Part shown: one piece after another, positions 17,000 through 26,439 of the stretch
Layout: the number at the start of each line of letters is the position of its first letter
Numbering within the stretch: the stretch's first letter is position 1
NCBI GenBank assembly: GCA_937862885.1
Contig: CALMEE010000131.1
Coordinates: 1-57,450, forward strand
Length of the DNA stretch: 57,450 nucleotides
From: an uncultured Planctomycetaceae bacterium
GTDB taxonomy: Bacteria; Planctomycetota; Planctomycetia; Pirellulales; Pirellulaceae
Direction of reading: 5' to 3'
Position numbers and translations under genes: made by a program
Notes under the pieces: generated by a model
Databases searched by the model: none
Told to the model about the DNA's origin: nothing
Seen by the model: the letters and a program-made list of their open reading frames with translations, nothing else

Positions 17000-17482
17000 C
17001 CGCAAAAGTTTCGTAATAGGTGTCCAGTTGTTGTAGTACTTGGATTTCTCGGTTTCGAGAATCCAGAATACATTCATCGACCAGTTGGTTTCGGCAAACG
17101 CATCATGTACCGCTTTGGACGGCACAATAAAAACATCCGGAATATTTTCGTCGTCGCCAGACCATTTTAAATCTACGAAAGCGTAAAAAATCGACTTGCC
17201 GTTTAGCGTTTTCGCAAGGTGTCCAACCGGCCACTCCCAGTGATTGTTTTCGGGTTTTCGTTTGTATTCTCGCCAAGCTCCGCTAGAAGTCTTAATCTGC
17301 AGTGATACAGTTTCAGAGCCGTCAAGGTTACCAGCCATTAAATCAATAGTTGGAGACCCGCCACGCGTTAGTGCAGCAGGATATCCCATTTGCGAAAGCT
17401 TGAACGCAATGAAATGTTCCCCAGCGGCAGCCGTTAAAGATGTAGCACGTTCGGGCACACCTAATCTCCCTACAAATGACAT
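16994..17482 (-). CDS. PD-(D/E)XK nuclease-like protein, cassette gene
   Basis: A 162-residue protein. The segment GEHFIAFKLSQMGYPAALTR, followed by PTIDLMAG and VSLQIKTS, fits the core of small PD-(D/E)XK endonuclease-like proteins (Glu in helix 1, Asp in IDL, then QIK with the catalytic Lys). The rest is rich in Trp and Asn. The nuclease role is inferred from this pattern only. The ATG overlaps the recombination end of the second attI-like leader, so it is the first gene behind that promoter. Confidence 0.6.
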   Translation of the reverse strand: MSFVGRLGVPERATSLTAAAGEHFIAFKLSQMGYPAALTRGGSPTIDLMAGNLDGSETVSLQIKTSSGAWREYKRKPENNHWEWPVGHLAKTLNGKSIFYAFVDLKWSGDDENIPDVFIVPSKAVHDAFAETNWSMNVFWILETEKSKYYNNWTPITKLLRT

Positions 17483-17632
17483 AACTTGTAATTATCATCG
17501 GTCAGCGTGTGATAAGTTGATAAAACACTACTAACCTCTTGGTCACAGTGTAAACATATTTTAAACTTAAGGCAACAAGTTGGTTTCCGGAAAAACCTTG
17601 GCTAGCGCGGATAATCCTGTATTGACGCGCTG
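17481..17632 (-). promoter_or_regulatory. attI/Pc-like leader, copy B
   Basis: About 150 bp, clearly homologous to 18861-19012 (ATAACTTGTAATTATCATCG, then GTGATAA and TTGATAAAACAC). On the minus strand it has TTGCCT (17570-17575), a 17-base spacer and TACACT (17547-17552), then ends in the core GTTATGT at the first cassette. It would drive the PD-(D/E)XK-like and kinase cassettes. Confidence 0.65.
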
Positions 17633-17749
17633 ACGGCGGTAGCAAGTTGACGGGAACAGTGATTTTTGAATTCACCTAACTCGTGCAAAACGAGAATTTA
17701 TCACGGACAGATGGGGAGTGGTTCCCAAAACTCTTGGCCAAATTCGCAG
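17633..17749. other. unique spacer between leader copy B and the inverted repeat
   Basis: About 117 bases with no gene and no obvious repeat. Confidence 0.4.
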
Positions 17750-18045
17750 CGTTCAACGGAATAGGATTCGGATCATTTAATTCTGCTGGAAGACCAGCAC
17801 GCCCCACAACGAGGCTACGCACTTAAATCGTTTGACTCAGCAGGGTTCGCCGTTGGTTCACAAGCTGACGGCGTGAGCGATCAAGGTATCGCCTGTGTCG
17901 ACTGACATGGTTTCTTCCCAGACGAATAGCGCAGTGGAAAACCTGTCAATATCTCGACGACTCCGTCCCAAAATGAACTTCAAAAATTTACTCAAACCTA
18001 TTGACGCGATGACTCAGGTGTCTCCCGTTCACCGCATTGTTATTC
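17750..18045 (-). repeat. long inverted repeat, left copy (includes attC-like family B)
   Basis: This is roughly 88% identical to the reverse complement of 57155-57450. Shared blocks include GTTCAACGGAATAGGATTCG and GTTCGCCGTTGGTTCACAAG. The part next to the gene contains the family-B attC-like sequence with core GTTATTC. About 200 bp beyond it are non-coding. Confidence 0.85.
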
Positions 18046-18822
18046 GTTCTGCCCCTGATCTGCAGGGGACGGTAAATAGCCGGAGATGGTCGATTGCAAA
18101 TCTGGATTAGCTTCGAGAAAAAGTTGCATTCTCGCGGGGTTGGTTAGTCTTGCAACCATCTCTTTTTTTGTTGCCTCTTCGGCTTGTCGAACGATTTCGC
18201 TGGCCTCCGCGAACTCTTTCTCAAAGCTTTCGACGACAGGTTTAGCGTATTTATTCGCGCGAAGCATGCCGCCGAATGAATTCAGAAAAAATCGCCCAAA
18301 ATTCATCGTCAGCAATACGGCGGCGAACGACCCTCGCTTGTTCCGACGGAACAGGGCATGAAGGCGCGTTAAAGCTTCATGAACGAGGCGGTTATCAATC
18401 ACATCAAGAGCGATCAGTTCAGATAGCCTTGAAACCAACTGTTCGAACACAGCAGTCAGGTTGACCCTCTCCGCCTGTTCTCTAAACAGCTCTTCGACGT
18501 TCAGCGACGCCGCCTCCCCAATCAAGATTGGCTGATTGATCTCCGGTGCCTTCGTCGTCGTAAATTGCGCAAGAATGTGGTAATGGCCTTGTTGTGGATC
18601 GTAGTGTAATCCGAATTGATCACAGGCCTGATCCAACCAAACAGGAACGGCATAGTCGGGCCCTAGTCATCGAAGCTGGTTGGCGTATTCAATCCATCGT
18701 GCAGCATAAGCCTCGTAGTCTCGTTCATTGGCAAGAGCTTTGACAATTTCGTTCGTGCATTGAATAAGAGCGTTGTGAATGTTGTCGACCGCAGTTTGTA
18801 GATCCGCAAAGTTCTGTGACAT
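18040..18822 (-). pseudogene. interrupted cassette gene of unknown function
   Basis: One frame runs from ATG 18822 to TAA 18040, but it contains an in-frame TGA at 18669-18667 after 51 codons. Downstream of it the frame stays open for 209 codons without an ATG start, and only a TTG at 18636 could restart translation. The first part reads NERDYEAYAARWIEYANQL and the rest is a soluble, helical protein of unknown family. The simplest reading is a nonsense mutation in a gene of about 260 codons. Two separate genes, or stop readthrough, are possible but less likely. It is the first cassette after leader copy A. Confidence 0.65.
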
Positions 18823-18860
18823 TAGCGTGTTGAATCCTGAGACGACTAGGCTCTATTCGA

Positions 18861-19012
18861 ATAACTTGTAATTATCATCGGTCAGCGAGTGATAAATTGA
18901 TAAAACACCGCCGAACCCTTGGATTAAGCCTAGATAAATCTTAAACTTTAGTCAATCAATTGGTTTGGGAAAAAAAATTGTCTAGCGCAGATATTCCGGT
19001 ATCGACACACTG
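18861..19012 (-). promoter_or_regulatory. attI/Pc-like leader, copy A
   Basis: It lies between the integrase remnant and the first cassette, the standard place of attI and the cassette promoter. On the minus strand it has TTGACT (18950-18955), a 17-base spacer and TAGGCT (18927-18932), pointing into the array. It ends at a GTTATTC core. Confidence 0.7.
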
Positions 19013-19595
19013 GCGGAGCTAGGTGGGCGAGACCGGCTCATGGCCCAGTTGTTGTATGGCAGCGGCCTGCGGATGATGGAGTGTTTGCGACTGCGGGTCA
19101 AGGATATCTTGTTTGACAAGTATCAAATCATCGTGCGCGACGGAAAGGGGGAAAAGGATCGGGTTACCATGTTGCCGGAAATCGCCGTCGAGGGGTTGCG
19201 GCGACAGATCGCGGTGGCGCGTGACGTCCTTGAGCGCGACCTGGCCGAAGGACGCGGCAGCGTGTGGCTGCCCTACGCTCTGGCGAAAAAATACCCGAAC
19301 GCGTCAAAAGAGTTTGCTTGGCAATACGTGTTTCCGGCGCACAAGCTCTCGACCGATGCTCGTTCCGGAAATGTCCACCGACACTAATTGCACGACAGCG
19401 TGTTTGCTGGTGCGCTCAAACGGGCTGAGCTACCGGGCTGAGCTACGTGCCCAGACTGAAAAGATGCTTACGTCACAGAGTTTGCGATACAGTTTCGTCA
19501 CGCACATGTTAGAAACGGGACATGATATCCGCACGATCCAAGAGTTGTTGGGGCACAAGGATGTCAACACCACGAATGATTCGGCTCGCAATTAA
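19013..19595 (+). pseudogene. intI: integron integrase remnant
   Basis: Tyrosine recombinase of the IntI type. The reading starts with AELGGRDRLMAQLLYGSGLR, which holds the first catalytic Arg. The IntI-specific extra segment is present as [20 protein letters not shown]. The gene is dead in several ways. The N-terminal half is missing. TAA at 19385 replaces the His after VHRH. An exact 13-base tandem duplication at 19421-19446 shifts the frame. The HxLR motif reads QSLR. The end after GHKDVNTT loses the catalytic Tyr. It points away from the cassettes, as in a normal integron, and its end overlaps the stop of the porin-like gene. Confidence 0.9.
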
Positions 19596-20941
19596 AGAGC
19601 AATGACGCAGCCGAGTACCAACGAATTCTGTATTACGTCACGGTCACTTACGGTGGTGATATTGATTAGCGGAGCGAAGCCGCGACCGCGAACATATTCG
19701 GCTGTCACAAAGATGTCACGAGTCAAGTTGTAGCGGCTTCCCAAAACCAGTTGTTGGTTAAACTCAAATTCACTGCCGACCGGCCCTTGTCGACCATCAC
19801 TCCAACTGAACGAGTAACGCATCGGCCGGTGCCAAAACACCGTCTGATAGGCGGCTTCAGTTCGATAGGCGATGACTTGAGAGCCAGTCACCGGCCAAGC
19901 ATGCAGCGTCTGCACGTATTCGCCCGCAAACTCCCAGCTATTCCATTGCAGATGCGTGTGGACATTGACGGCTCCGTTGATCGGACCTTGAATTTCCGGA
20001 TTGATATGTTCGGCGATTCCAGCATCGTAAATCGTCCCATGAAGGTATCCTGCGCCAATGTTGAAATGCGCCGAATCGCTTAAGGGAGTCCTGATCAAGA
20101 GGTTCGTCGCAAAATTATTGATCACACCTTTGCGATCAGAATCCGCCACGCGAATCCCGCGACTGCCATTGATGGCGGTCAGCGTCATCAGGATCCGTTC
20201 ATTATCGAAACCGATTCCTGCCCCCTCGGCCAATGGTGCAAAATAGTGCCAAGGGATGGCCTGAGTAAAAGGACTGAGCGTGCTGAAGTCTCCAAACGAA
20301 ATGTTCTTCTTGCCGATGAAACCATAAAAGGGAGACCTGTTCAAGTCACCGAATACCACGTAGGCTTGACGAACCTGAAAGCTGCCCTGATTGAATGCCG
20401 GAAAACTGAACACATCGGAATATAGTGTTTCGATGTAGGCGTGCGTGAATGAATTCGCTTGGAGGGTAAGTCCTTGATTAGCCTGAAGCAACCGAATGTC
20501 TGTTGCCGTGTTGCCTGAGAAGTCTGCAGGGAAACGCCCTAAATAATTGAATTTGTTTTCACGGTTGGTTCGGCCAATGATGGCTGACGGCCGAAACTGT
20601 GCACCGAACACAACCCCTGGCCCGGCAAACTGGGTTTGGGCACGTCGCAAGAGAAAATTCTCCTTATCGCCTTGCCGATTCTGGAAATCAAGCATCGCGA
20701 ACGTATACGGCGTATCCAGCTGCAGCCAGTCGGAAACTGATCCGCCAAAAGCCAGATTTCTGTTTTCCGGAGTCCATGGCGGAGATTCAATATCTCCAAG
20801 ACTGGTGACTTCCGGTATGACCTCCGAAAAGGCTTGACCAAGACAAGCGCGTGCCGTTAAGCCCGCAATCAAAAGGGCAAGCGATAAGAGTACAAACAGT
20901 CCGCCAAACCGAATTTGATTGCCACACATCTTACGAGCCAT
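19592..20941 (-). CDS. outer-membrane porin-like beta-barrel protein
   Basis: A 449-residue exported protein. The N-terminal hydrophobic segment ([21 protein letters not shown]) is a signal peptide. The rest alternates amphipathic strands and turns, with repeated aromatic-glycine patterns ([36 protein letters not shown]), as in LbtU or DUF3573-like porins. The exact family is uncertain. The end LVLGCVIAL lacks the usual terminal Phe. The stop overlaps the end of the integrase remnant, marking the integron boundary. Confidence 0.65.
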   Translation of the reverse strand: MARKMCGNQIRFGGLFVLLSLALLIAGLTARACLGQAFSEVIPEVTSLGDIESPPWTPENRNLAFGGSVSDWLQLDTPYTFAMLDFQNRQGDKENFLLRRAQTQFAGPGVVFGAQFRPSAIIGRTNRENKFNYLGRFPADFSGNTATDIRLLQANQGLTLQANSFTHAYIETLYSDVFSFPAFNQGSFQVRQAYVVFGDLNRSPFYGFIGKKNISFGDFSTLSPFTQAIPWHYFAPLAEGAGIGFDNERILMTLTAINGSRGIRVADSDRKGVINNFATNLLIRTPLSDSAHFNIGAGYLHGTIYDAGIAEHINPEIQGPINGAVNVHTHLQWNSWEFAGEYVQTLHAWPVTGSQVIAYRTEAAYQTVFWHRPMRYSFSWSDGRQGPVGSEFEFNQQLVLGSRYNLTRDIFVTAEYVRGRGFAPLINITTVSDRDVIQNSLVLGCVIAL

Positions 20942-21337
20942 AAATTACAAGCCATACAATTCAACTAATCGGAAAAACCCCTATCTCCCTGTATCGAAGA
21001 AAACTAGAAAATCTATGAACGAATTTAACGCCTGCTGCACAAACTTGGCGTATTCATCACGCTAGCGTTAGGGCAGCGGCCATGTTCAGTCTCAGCAACT
21101 GCAAGCAAGAACGACACCTCTCGCGGTCGCTGCCGAGCGGAGCAAGAATCGTGCTGATTCGATGAATGAATGATTGGCTAAACTATTTGATTGGGTAGGT
21201 GGCAAGACTAGGTGAATCGATTGCACAAATATCAACGTGCGCCTCCGATCTCATTGTACCGCACATTTAATTTGTATCGGGTTGTGATGTGAGGCTAAAA
21301 CGATTTGGTAGTGGAAACTCGGAGGGAGTTGCAGTCG

Positions 21338-21361
21338 TTAGCCGGAGGTTTCGGCGTAGCG
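21338..21361. repeat. TAGCCGGAGGT-type repeat
   Basis: TTAGCCGGAGGTTTCGGCG shares its CCGGAGGT arm with the palindrome at 21488-21516, in opposite orientation. It is possibly one unit of an interspersed repeat family. Confidence 0.45.
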
Positions 21362-21445
21362 AACAATTCCGGCAATTGGAGACAAGCCGGTTGCATGCCA
21401 AAGGGGAGCAGTGTTGTCTGGCAGAGTAGAGTTCACTTATCGGCT

Positions 21446-21465
21446 GGCACCCTTTTCAGGGTGCC
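21446..21465. repeat. short perfect hairpin
   Basis: GGCACCC, 6-base loop, GGGTGCC. It is a perfect 7-bp stem with no T-run on either side, so it looks like an interspersed palindrome rather than a terminator. Confidence 0.6.
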
Positions 21466-21487
21466 TTAAATATCATGTTCTAATTTT

Positions 21488-21516
21488 CCGGAGGTATCGC
21501 TGCGCTCAACCTCCGG
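21488..21516. repeat. CCGGAGGT palindrome
   Basis: CCGGAGGT, then a 13-base loop, then ACCTCCGG. It is flanked by GGCTAA, matching the 21338 element. Confidence 0.6.
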
Positions 21517-21662
21517 CTAAAAGCTCAAACGCCTATCGAGGTGAATTTTTTCTTTCGCTACGCGTGTGGTACGATGAGGCCTCAGATCAACGATGAAGCA
21601 AGGGTGACCACGAATTCCGAATTCAGGAAGCCTTGCCACGCCACGGAGCCACGCCACAGAAT

Positions 21663-22817
21663 TCATTCTTCGGAGGGAGGGCAAACTGGAAGCTCGTATA
21701 ACGTGGAAGAAATGCCACCGCGCGGCGCGAAAAGCCCTCTCTCCCCTTGATGGAAGTGCCATGTGCGATGAGTGGGGACGTCGATATCCAGGTAAGGCCA
21801 CTTCATGAGCAGCGATGTTAGCCCAGTTTCGGGCTCTGCTTGGCTGAGGAGTTGCAGTAGTTTCGAGGAGTCCATGGCAACGTTTCCCGCACGTGGCGGA
21901 ATGGGACCGGCCTCGATGCGGTAGCATCCCTTCAGTAAGTGTGGATCGTAGTTGCCTGCACGATTGATGACTTGGGCGATTTCGAAAAGACTCAGTTGTC
22001 GCGTCCCGCCGCAATGAAACAGCCCAGAGAGCGAATTGCTCAACATGTGCTCAAAAACCAGATTGAGTCCCTGCACGTAGGTCGGCGTTCGCACTTCATC
22101 AAAGTACAATGTGGCTGGACGGCCAGCCGCAAATCGAGATTTAATCCAATCGATGGCACCTGCATGGCCGTTAAAGCTAACACCCATCGGCAGAGAGATG
22201 CGCAAGATACACGCGTCGGGCCTATGTTCTTGCACCGTTTTCTCCGCTGCGACCATGGTCGAGCCGTATACCGTGACCGGGTCTGGCGGATCGTGCTCGT
22301 TGTAAGCTGCCCCTTTCAGCCCCGAAAAAACCAAGTCGACTGACAAGTGGACTAAACGTATTGTTTCGCCGAACATGCCACTCGTGTGCGAACGTTCAGC
22401 GTGTTCAATGGCCTGCAGCAGGGATTCGATGCCGACGACATTGACCTGATGAGCCATTGCGGGATCGAGTTCACACGATTTTAAGGCACAATTTCCGCCA
22501 CAGCTCAGGACCGACCTTATGCGATGCTCGCGCAAGACGCGCCGCGTCGACTCGTGATCCTCGAGATTAAACGCAAGAATCCCAGTGTCGTTGAGGCGGA
22601 ACGTTTCTCGGGGGCGTTGACCGAAGACCTGCCCCGGGTAATGATGCGACAAATAATAGAAGGCGTTAAAACCGGATACGCCTGAGACCCCAGTTACCAA
22701 GATAGGGAGTCGATCCTGCGGGATTCTCGGTGTGGGCGAACGACGCAACTTAGCGATTCGTTGCGCGATGGCGATTGGACTGGTTTGAGTTGTCGACGCT
22801 GTTGGCATCAATGTCAA
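21663..22817 (-). CDS. RmlD-like NAD(P)-dependent sugar-nucleotide reductase
   Basis: A 384-residue Rossmann-fold protein of the dTDP-4-dehydrorhamnose reductase/SDR group. LPILVTGVSGVSGFNAFYYL carries the dinucleotide-binding GxxGxxG. FNLEDHES and NVVGIESLLQAIEHA match the SDR core, and VHLSVDLVFSG replaces the usual STDYVFDG of RmlD. YGSTMVAAEKTV holds Tyr-x3-Ala rather than Tyr-x3-Lys, so the catalytic Lys is shifted or missing. It could be a reductase or a catalytically weak relative. The start may be 22817 or 22808. It is divergent from trpF. Confidence 0.75.
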   Translation of the reverse strand: MTLMPTASTTQTSPIAIAQRIAKLRRSPTPRIPQDRLPILVTGVSGVSGFNAFYYLSHHYPGQVFGQRPRETFRLNDTGILAFNLEDHESTRRVLREHRIRSVLSCGGNCALKSCELDPAMAHQVNVVGIESLLQAIEHAERSHTSGMFGETIRLVHLSVDLVFSGLKGAAYNEHDPPDPVTVYGSTMVAAEKTVQEHRPDACILRISLPMGVSFNGHAGAIDWIKSRFAAGRPATLYFDEVRTPTYVQGLNLVFEHMLSNSLSGLFHCGGTRQLSLFEIAQVINRAGNYDPHLLKGCYRIEAGPIPPRAGNVAMDSSKLLQLLSQAEPETGLTSLLMKWPYLDIDVPTHRTWHFHQGERGLFAPRGGISSTLYELPVCPPSEE

Positions 22818-22849
22818 TGGAATGCAAAAAACGAAAGGTGTGAGTAGCC

Positions 22850-23488
22850 TTGTTCACAATAAAAATTTGTGGCATTACAAATCTTGCCGATGCGCTCGCC
22901 GCAAAACAACTGGGGGCAGATGCCATCGGTCTAAACTTCTACGCACGCAGCCTACGCCATGTCACGCTGCAGCAAGCGGCAGAAATTGTGGAGGCTGTAG
23001 CCGGTAGTATTCTCTGCGTTGGCGTATTTGTCAATGAAAGGCCAGATCTGATCACAAGCGTCCGCGAATCATGTCGGCTTTCGATGATTCAACTTCATGG
23101 AAACGAACAAGTTGAAATATTACGCGATTTCGACCTCGATTCGTGCGAAATAATCAAAGCGATTCCCTGGACGAACTTACACGAGGTGAGCGAACAAGCT
23201 AATGCGTGGCTGGAAGCGGGGGCAAGCAAGATCTTGCTGGACGCGCATGCTGGCCGCCAATTCGGAGGGACCGGTCGAGTCATCGATTGGTCGGAGGCAG
23301 CGAAACTAGTCTCACTGGAAAATTATGTCCTGGCCGGCGGCTTGACGCCGGAAAATGTAGCTGCCGCTATCGAGACGTCCGGGATCCGAGCCGTCGATAC
23401 TGCTAGCGGTGTGGAGAATTTTCCAGGTAAGAAAGACCACGCGTTAATGCGTGCGTTTATTTCCAATGCGCGGCACTCCTTCAACTAG
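22850..23488 (+). CDS. trpF: phosphoribosylanthranilate isomerase
   Basis: TIM-barrel enzyme of tryptophan synthesis, 212 residues. KICGIT at the start contains the catalytic Cys, GLNFYARSLRH matches the family GFxFxxxSPR, VGVFVNE and IQLHGNE follow in order, and LAGGLTPENV and AVDTASGVE bind the phosphate and carry the catalytic Asp. The start is TTG at 22850, with AAAGGTGTG nine bases upstream. It stands alone, with no other trp gene in the window. Confidence 0.92.
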   Translation: MFTIKICGITNLADALAAKQLGADAIGLNFYARSLRHVTLQQAAEIVEAVAGSILCVGVFVNERPDLITSVRESCRLSMIQLHGNEQVEILRDFDLDSCEIIKAIPWTNLHEVSEQANAWLEAGASKILLDAHAGRQFGGTGRVIDWSEAAKLVSLENYVLAGGLTPENVAAAIETSGIRAVDTASGVENFPGKKDHALMRAFISNARHSFN

Positions 23489-23960
23489 TTTCCGAACGCA
23501 AAACGGATTCGATGCTAGCAACGTGAATCAGTCCGCCCTTAGTTCGATGACGACGTCGAGGCTCGGCCATGTTTTCAGACTTTCATCTAAATCTACGAGT
23601 TTTTCGCAGAATAGTGAGTGATGGCGCTTGTTAAGGAGCGGTTTGTCACAATAATAATGAATTGTCCGACGACCGAACTATTCGTCGGCTTGCGCAGCAG
23701 CAACATGGTTCGCCACGAACAGATAAACCAAATTCTTACGAGAATCGTAGATTGATTGTTGGCGGATTCTAACTCCGACAGGGACTGCTGAGTTTGAGAT
23801 TTGTGCTTCATGCGTACGCTCCGCGCACGCGTCAGGTTGCGGTGTTCGTTTCAAAACGTACCGTAGATTTCGCGGCCAACCGGCACTTGCGGAAGCTCTT
23901 CGCTTAGAGCATTTTCAACCAAATATTATCTTAGAGATCTTGACTAAAGGAACGATTAAC
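23489..23960. other. intergenic, leader of the adenosylhomocysteinase gene
   Basis: No gene is seen on either strand. It was examined for an SAH riboswitch because of the gene downstream, but no matching core was found. Confidence 0.4.
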
Positions 23961-25295
23961 GTGGCCCAAGCAGCAACCGAAAAACTGCCCTACAAGGTAA
24001 AGGACATCAAACTGGCGACACTCGGTCGCAATGAAATCATTTTGGCGGAAAACGAAATGCCTGGATTGATGGCGTTACGCAAAAAATACGGCCAATCGAA
24101 GCCGCTGAAAGGTGCCAGAATCGCGGGGTGTTTGCACATGACCATTCAAACCGCGGTGCTGATCGAGACACTCATCGAGTTGGGTGCTGAGGTGCAATGG
24201 TCGAGTTGCAATATCTTTTCCACCCAGGATCAGGCTGCTGCCGCGATCGCGGCACGCGGAATTCCAGTTTATGCTTGGAAGGGCGAAACTGAAGAAGAAT
24301 ACGAATGGTGTATTGAGCAGACACTGTTTTCCCCAGACGGTCAACCGCTCAACATGATCCTTGATGACGGGGGTGATCTGACGGCAATCGTCCATAAACG
24401 ATATCCCGAACTGTTGGCGAATATTCGTGGAATTACCGAAGAGACGACAACGGGAGTCAAAGCCCTAAACATGATGTTAGCCAGTGGCGAACTCAAGGTT
24501 CCCGCAATCAATGTGAATGATTCAGTGACAAAAAGCAAGTTCGACAACCTGTACGGGTGTCGAGAGTCTTTAGCTGACGGGATTAAACGTGCTACGGATG
24601 TGATGGTTGCCGGTAAGGTCGTTATCGTGGCCGGGTACGGGGACGTCGGCAAAGGTTGTGCGCACTCCATGCGGAGTTACGGCGCCCGTGTCATTGTGAC
24701 TGAAATCGATCCGATTAATGCACTGCAAGCTGCCATGGAGGGTTTTGAAGTCACGACCATGGAAGAGGCGGTTGCAGAGGGTAACATCTTTGTGACGGCG
24801 ACCGGAAACCGAGATATTATCACCGGAGCCCATTTGAACAAGATGAAGCATGACGCAATCGTTTGCAACATCGGACACTTCGATCATGAGATTGATATGG
24901 CGTGGCTGAATGCCCAAAAAGACGTCAAACGTGAACGGATTAAATCTGACCAGGATGTCGGTGGCCCGGTCGACAAGTACACGTTTCCAAATGGCCGCAC
25001 GATTTTGATCTTGGCGGAAGGCCGTTTGGTTAATCTCGGTTGTGCCACAGGCCATCCCTCGTTCGTCATGTCAAACTCGTTTACGAACCAGGTCCTGGCT
25101 CAAATGGAACTCTGGCAAAACGCCAAGAAGTACAAGTTGGGGGTGCACGTGCTTCCGAAACAATTGGACGAGGAAGTCGCTCGCCTACACTTGGACCAGA
25201 TCGGTGTCAAACTGACGAAGCTGACTCCCGAGCAGGCCAAGTACATCAATGTTCCCATCGAAGGTCCCTTCAAGCCGGACCATTACCGATACTAA
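23961..25295 (+). CDS. ahcY: adenosylhomocysteinase
   Basis: NAD-dependent S-adenosylhomocysteine hydrolase, 444 residues, full length. It splits SAH into adenosine and homocysteine. [16 protein letters not shown] (substrate site), [18 protein letters not shown] and [10 protein letters not shown] (NAD loop) are all present, and it ends in KPDHYRY as the family does. GTG 23961 is preferred over TTG 23940 because AAAGGA sits nine bases upstream. The homocysteine produced could feed the cystathionine operon at 4.9-7.5 kb. A terminator follows. Confidence 0.95.
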   Translation: MAQAATEKLPYKVKDIKLATLGRNEIILAENEMPGLMALRKKYGQSKPLKGARIAGCLHMTIQTAVLIETLIELGAEVQWSSCNIFSTQDQAAAAIAARGIPVYAWKGETEEEYEWCIEQTLFSPDGQPLNMILDDGGDLTAIVHKRYPELLANIRGITEETTTGVKALNMMLASGELKVPAINVNDSVTKSKFDNLYGCRESLADGIKRATDVMVAGKVVIVAGYGDVGKGCAHSMRSYGARVIVTEIDPINALQAAMEGFEVTTMEEAVAEGNIFVTATGNRDIITGAHLNKMKHDAIVCNIGHFDHEIDMAWLNAQKDVKRERIKSDQDVGGPVDKYTFPNGRTILILAEGRLVNLGCATGHPSFVMSNSFTNQVLAQMELWQNAKKYKLGVHVLPKQLDEEVARLHLDQIGVKLTKLTPEQAKYINVPIEGPFKPDHYRY

Positions 25296-25341
25296 AACAC
25301 GTGGCTGGCCGCAGTCTTGCGGCGGCTTAGATACGTCATTT

Positions 25342-25376
25342 GGGCTGAGGCACGGGTTGCTTCAGCCCTTTTCTTT
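25342..25376 (+). terminator. Rho-independent terminator after ahcY
   Basis: GGGCTGAgGCA and TGCTTCAGCCC pair with one mismatch around CGGGT, followed by TTTTCTTT. Confidence 0.75.
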
Positions 25377-25422
25377 GCGCTTGGAATGTTGACGACTCGG
25401 CCGATGCACGATGTCGGGGACC

Positions 25423-25438
25423 GGTTTCACGTGGAACG
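25423..25438. promoter_or_regulatory. parS: parS site 1
   Basis: GGTTTCACGTGGAACG contains GTTNCACGTGNAAC, the ParB-binding core. It lies about 250 bases upstream of parA. Confidence 0.8.
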
Positions 25439-25465
25439 ACCAGGCAAAATGCGAAGCATGCGCAA

Positions 25466-25481
25466 AGTTCCACGTGCAACT
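25466..25481. promoter_or_regulatory. parS: parS site 2
   Basis: AGTTCCACGTGCAACT contains the full GTTNCACGTGNAAC core. Its centre is 43 bases from that of site 1. Confidence 0.8.
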
Positions 25482-25689
25482 GCTATCGCTATTTCCAGAA
25501 GTGCTTACTCTGATTTTCGCCATCCTTCATGCTGATTTTCGGTATTGGCATTTCCAGAGAATCTGAAGATTGGTATTTATCTTCTCCCCAAAATGTGTTT
25601 GCCCGGTTTTTCAATCGGAGGCAAACAGGGGGTGAAAACCTGGAGCCCAAATCGTTGTCGCGAGCCTTTACCAGTTGTGAGCATGTCCC

Positions 25690-26439
25690 TTGCCTAAGAC
25701 GCTTTGCATAGCCAATCAGAAGGGTGGTGTTGGGAAGACCACAACCACATTGAATCTGGCCGCTGGGTTGGCCAAGGCGGGCAAGGTTACGTTGGTGGTG
25801 GATATGGATCCGCAATGCAACGCGACTACCGGGCTAGGGCGCCGTCCCTTGGAACAGCATCCATTGGTTGGTGAAGAAAGCCTGCGGCATAGCCTGCTCA
25901 CGACGAATCAAGAGGGACTGATGTTGCTGCCGGGAAGTCGGCGGTTTCGCGACGTCGAGTTGCTAGCACACGCAGATTCTGATTATGCGAATCGGCTGAT
26001 CGAGCACCTGAATCATGATACGGCGAAATTTGATTTTGTTCTTATCGATTGTCCCCCGTCCCTAGGTAGTCTTACGCAAAAGGCCCTGGCATGCAGCGAC
26101 GAAGTTCTGATGCCCATCCAATGCGAGTACTTCGCCATGGAAGGGTTGAAACAGATGATCGAGTTGATTCGTGAGATCATGGTAGGCCAAAATCAAAAGC
26201 TCAGCTTCGCTGGGATCTTGCTGACGATGTACGACCCCACTCTAGAACTTACAAAGGAAGTCGAGGATGACGTTCGCGACTTCTTTGGTGAAATTGTTTT
26301 TGAAACGGTAATTCCTCGCGATGTCGCGGTGGCCGAGTCGCCAAGTTTTGGTATCTCAGTCCTCGATCATGCTCCGCGTTCGCGAGGAACACGCGCTTAT
26401 ATTGAATTGTGCATGGAGGTGTTAACAAATGTATCCTAA
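25690..26439 (+). CDS. parA: chromosome-partitioning ATPase ParA/Soj
   Basis: ParA-family Walker ATPase of 249 residues, acting on nucleoid DNA to move ParB-parS complexes. The deviant Walker A is KGGVGKTTT (residues 10-18), followed by VVDMDPQ (Walker A') and VLIDCPPS (Walker B). There is no N-terminal DNA-binding extension, as in chromosomal Soj. The start is TTG. The last codons overlap parB by 11 bases, so the two are translationally coupled. Two parS sites lie just upstream, supporting a chromosomal partition locus. Confidence 0.93.
   Translation: MPKTLCIANQKGGVGKTTTTLNLAAGLAKAGKVTLVVDMDPQCNATTGLGRRPLEQHPLVGEESLRHSLLTTNQEGLMLLPGSRRFRDVELLAHADSDYANRLIEHLNHDTAKFDFVLIDCPPSLGSLTQKALACSDEVLMPIQCEYFAMEGLKQMIELIREIMVGQNQKLSFAGILLTMYDPTLELTKEVEDDVRDFFGEIVFETVIPRDVAVAESPSFGISVLDHAPRSRGTRAYIELCMEVLTNVS

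Larger units (their letters stand above)
20942..21662. other. long intergenic region with palindromic repeats
   Basis: About 720 bases without a convincing gene. It contains three palindromic or related elements listed separately. The 21411-21596 plus frame looks like a chance opening. Confidence 0.5.

Noticed and set aside
23593..23811. 72-codon minus-strand frame upstream of ahcY
   Set aside because: There is no ribosome site, the composition is unlike the neighbours and no family is visible.
23489..23960. SAH riboswitch upstream of ahcY
   Set aside because: The conserved GAGGAGCGCYGC and GGCUC elements and the closing pairing were not found.
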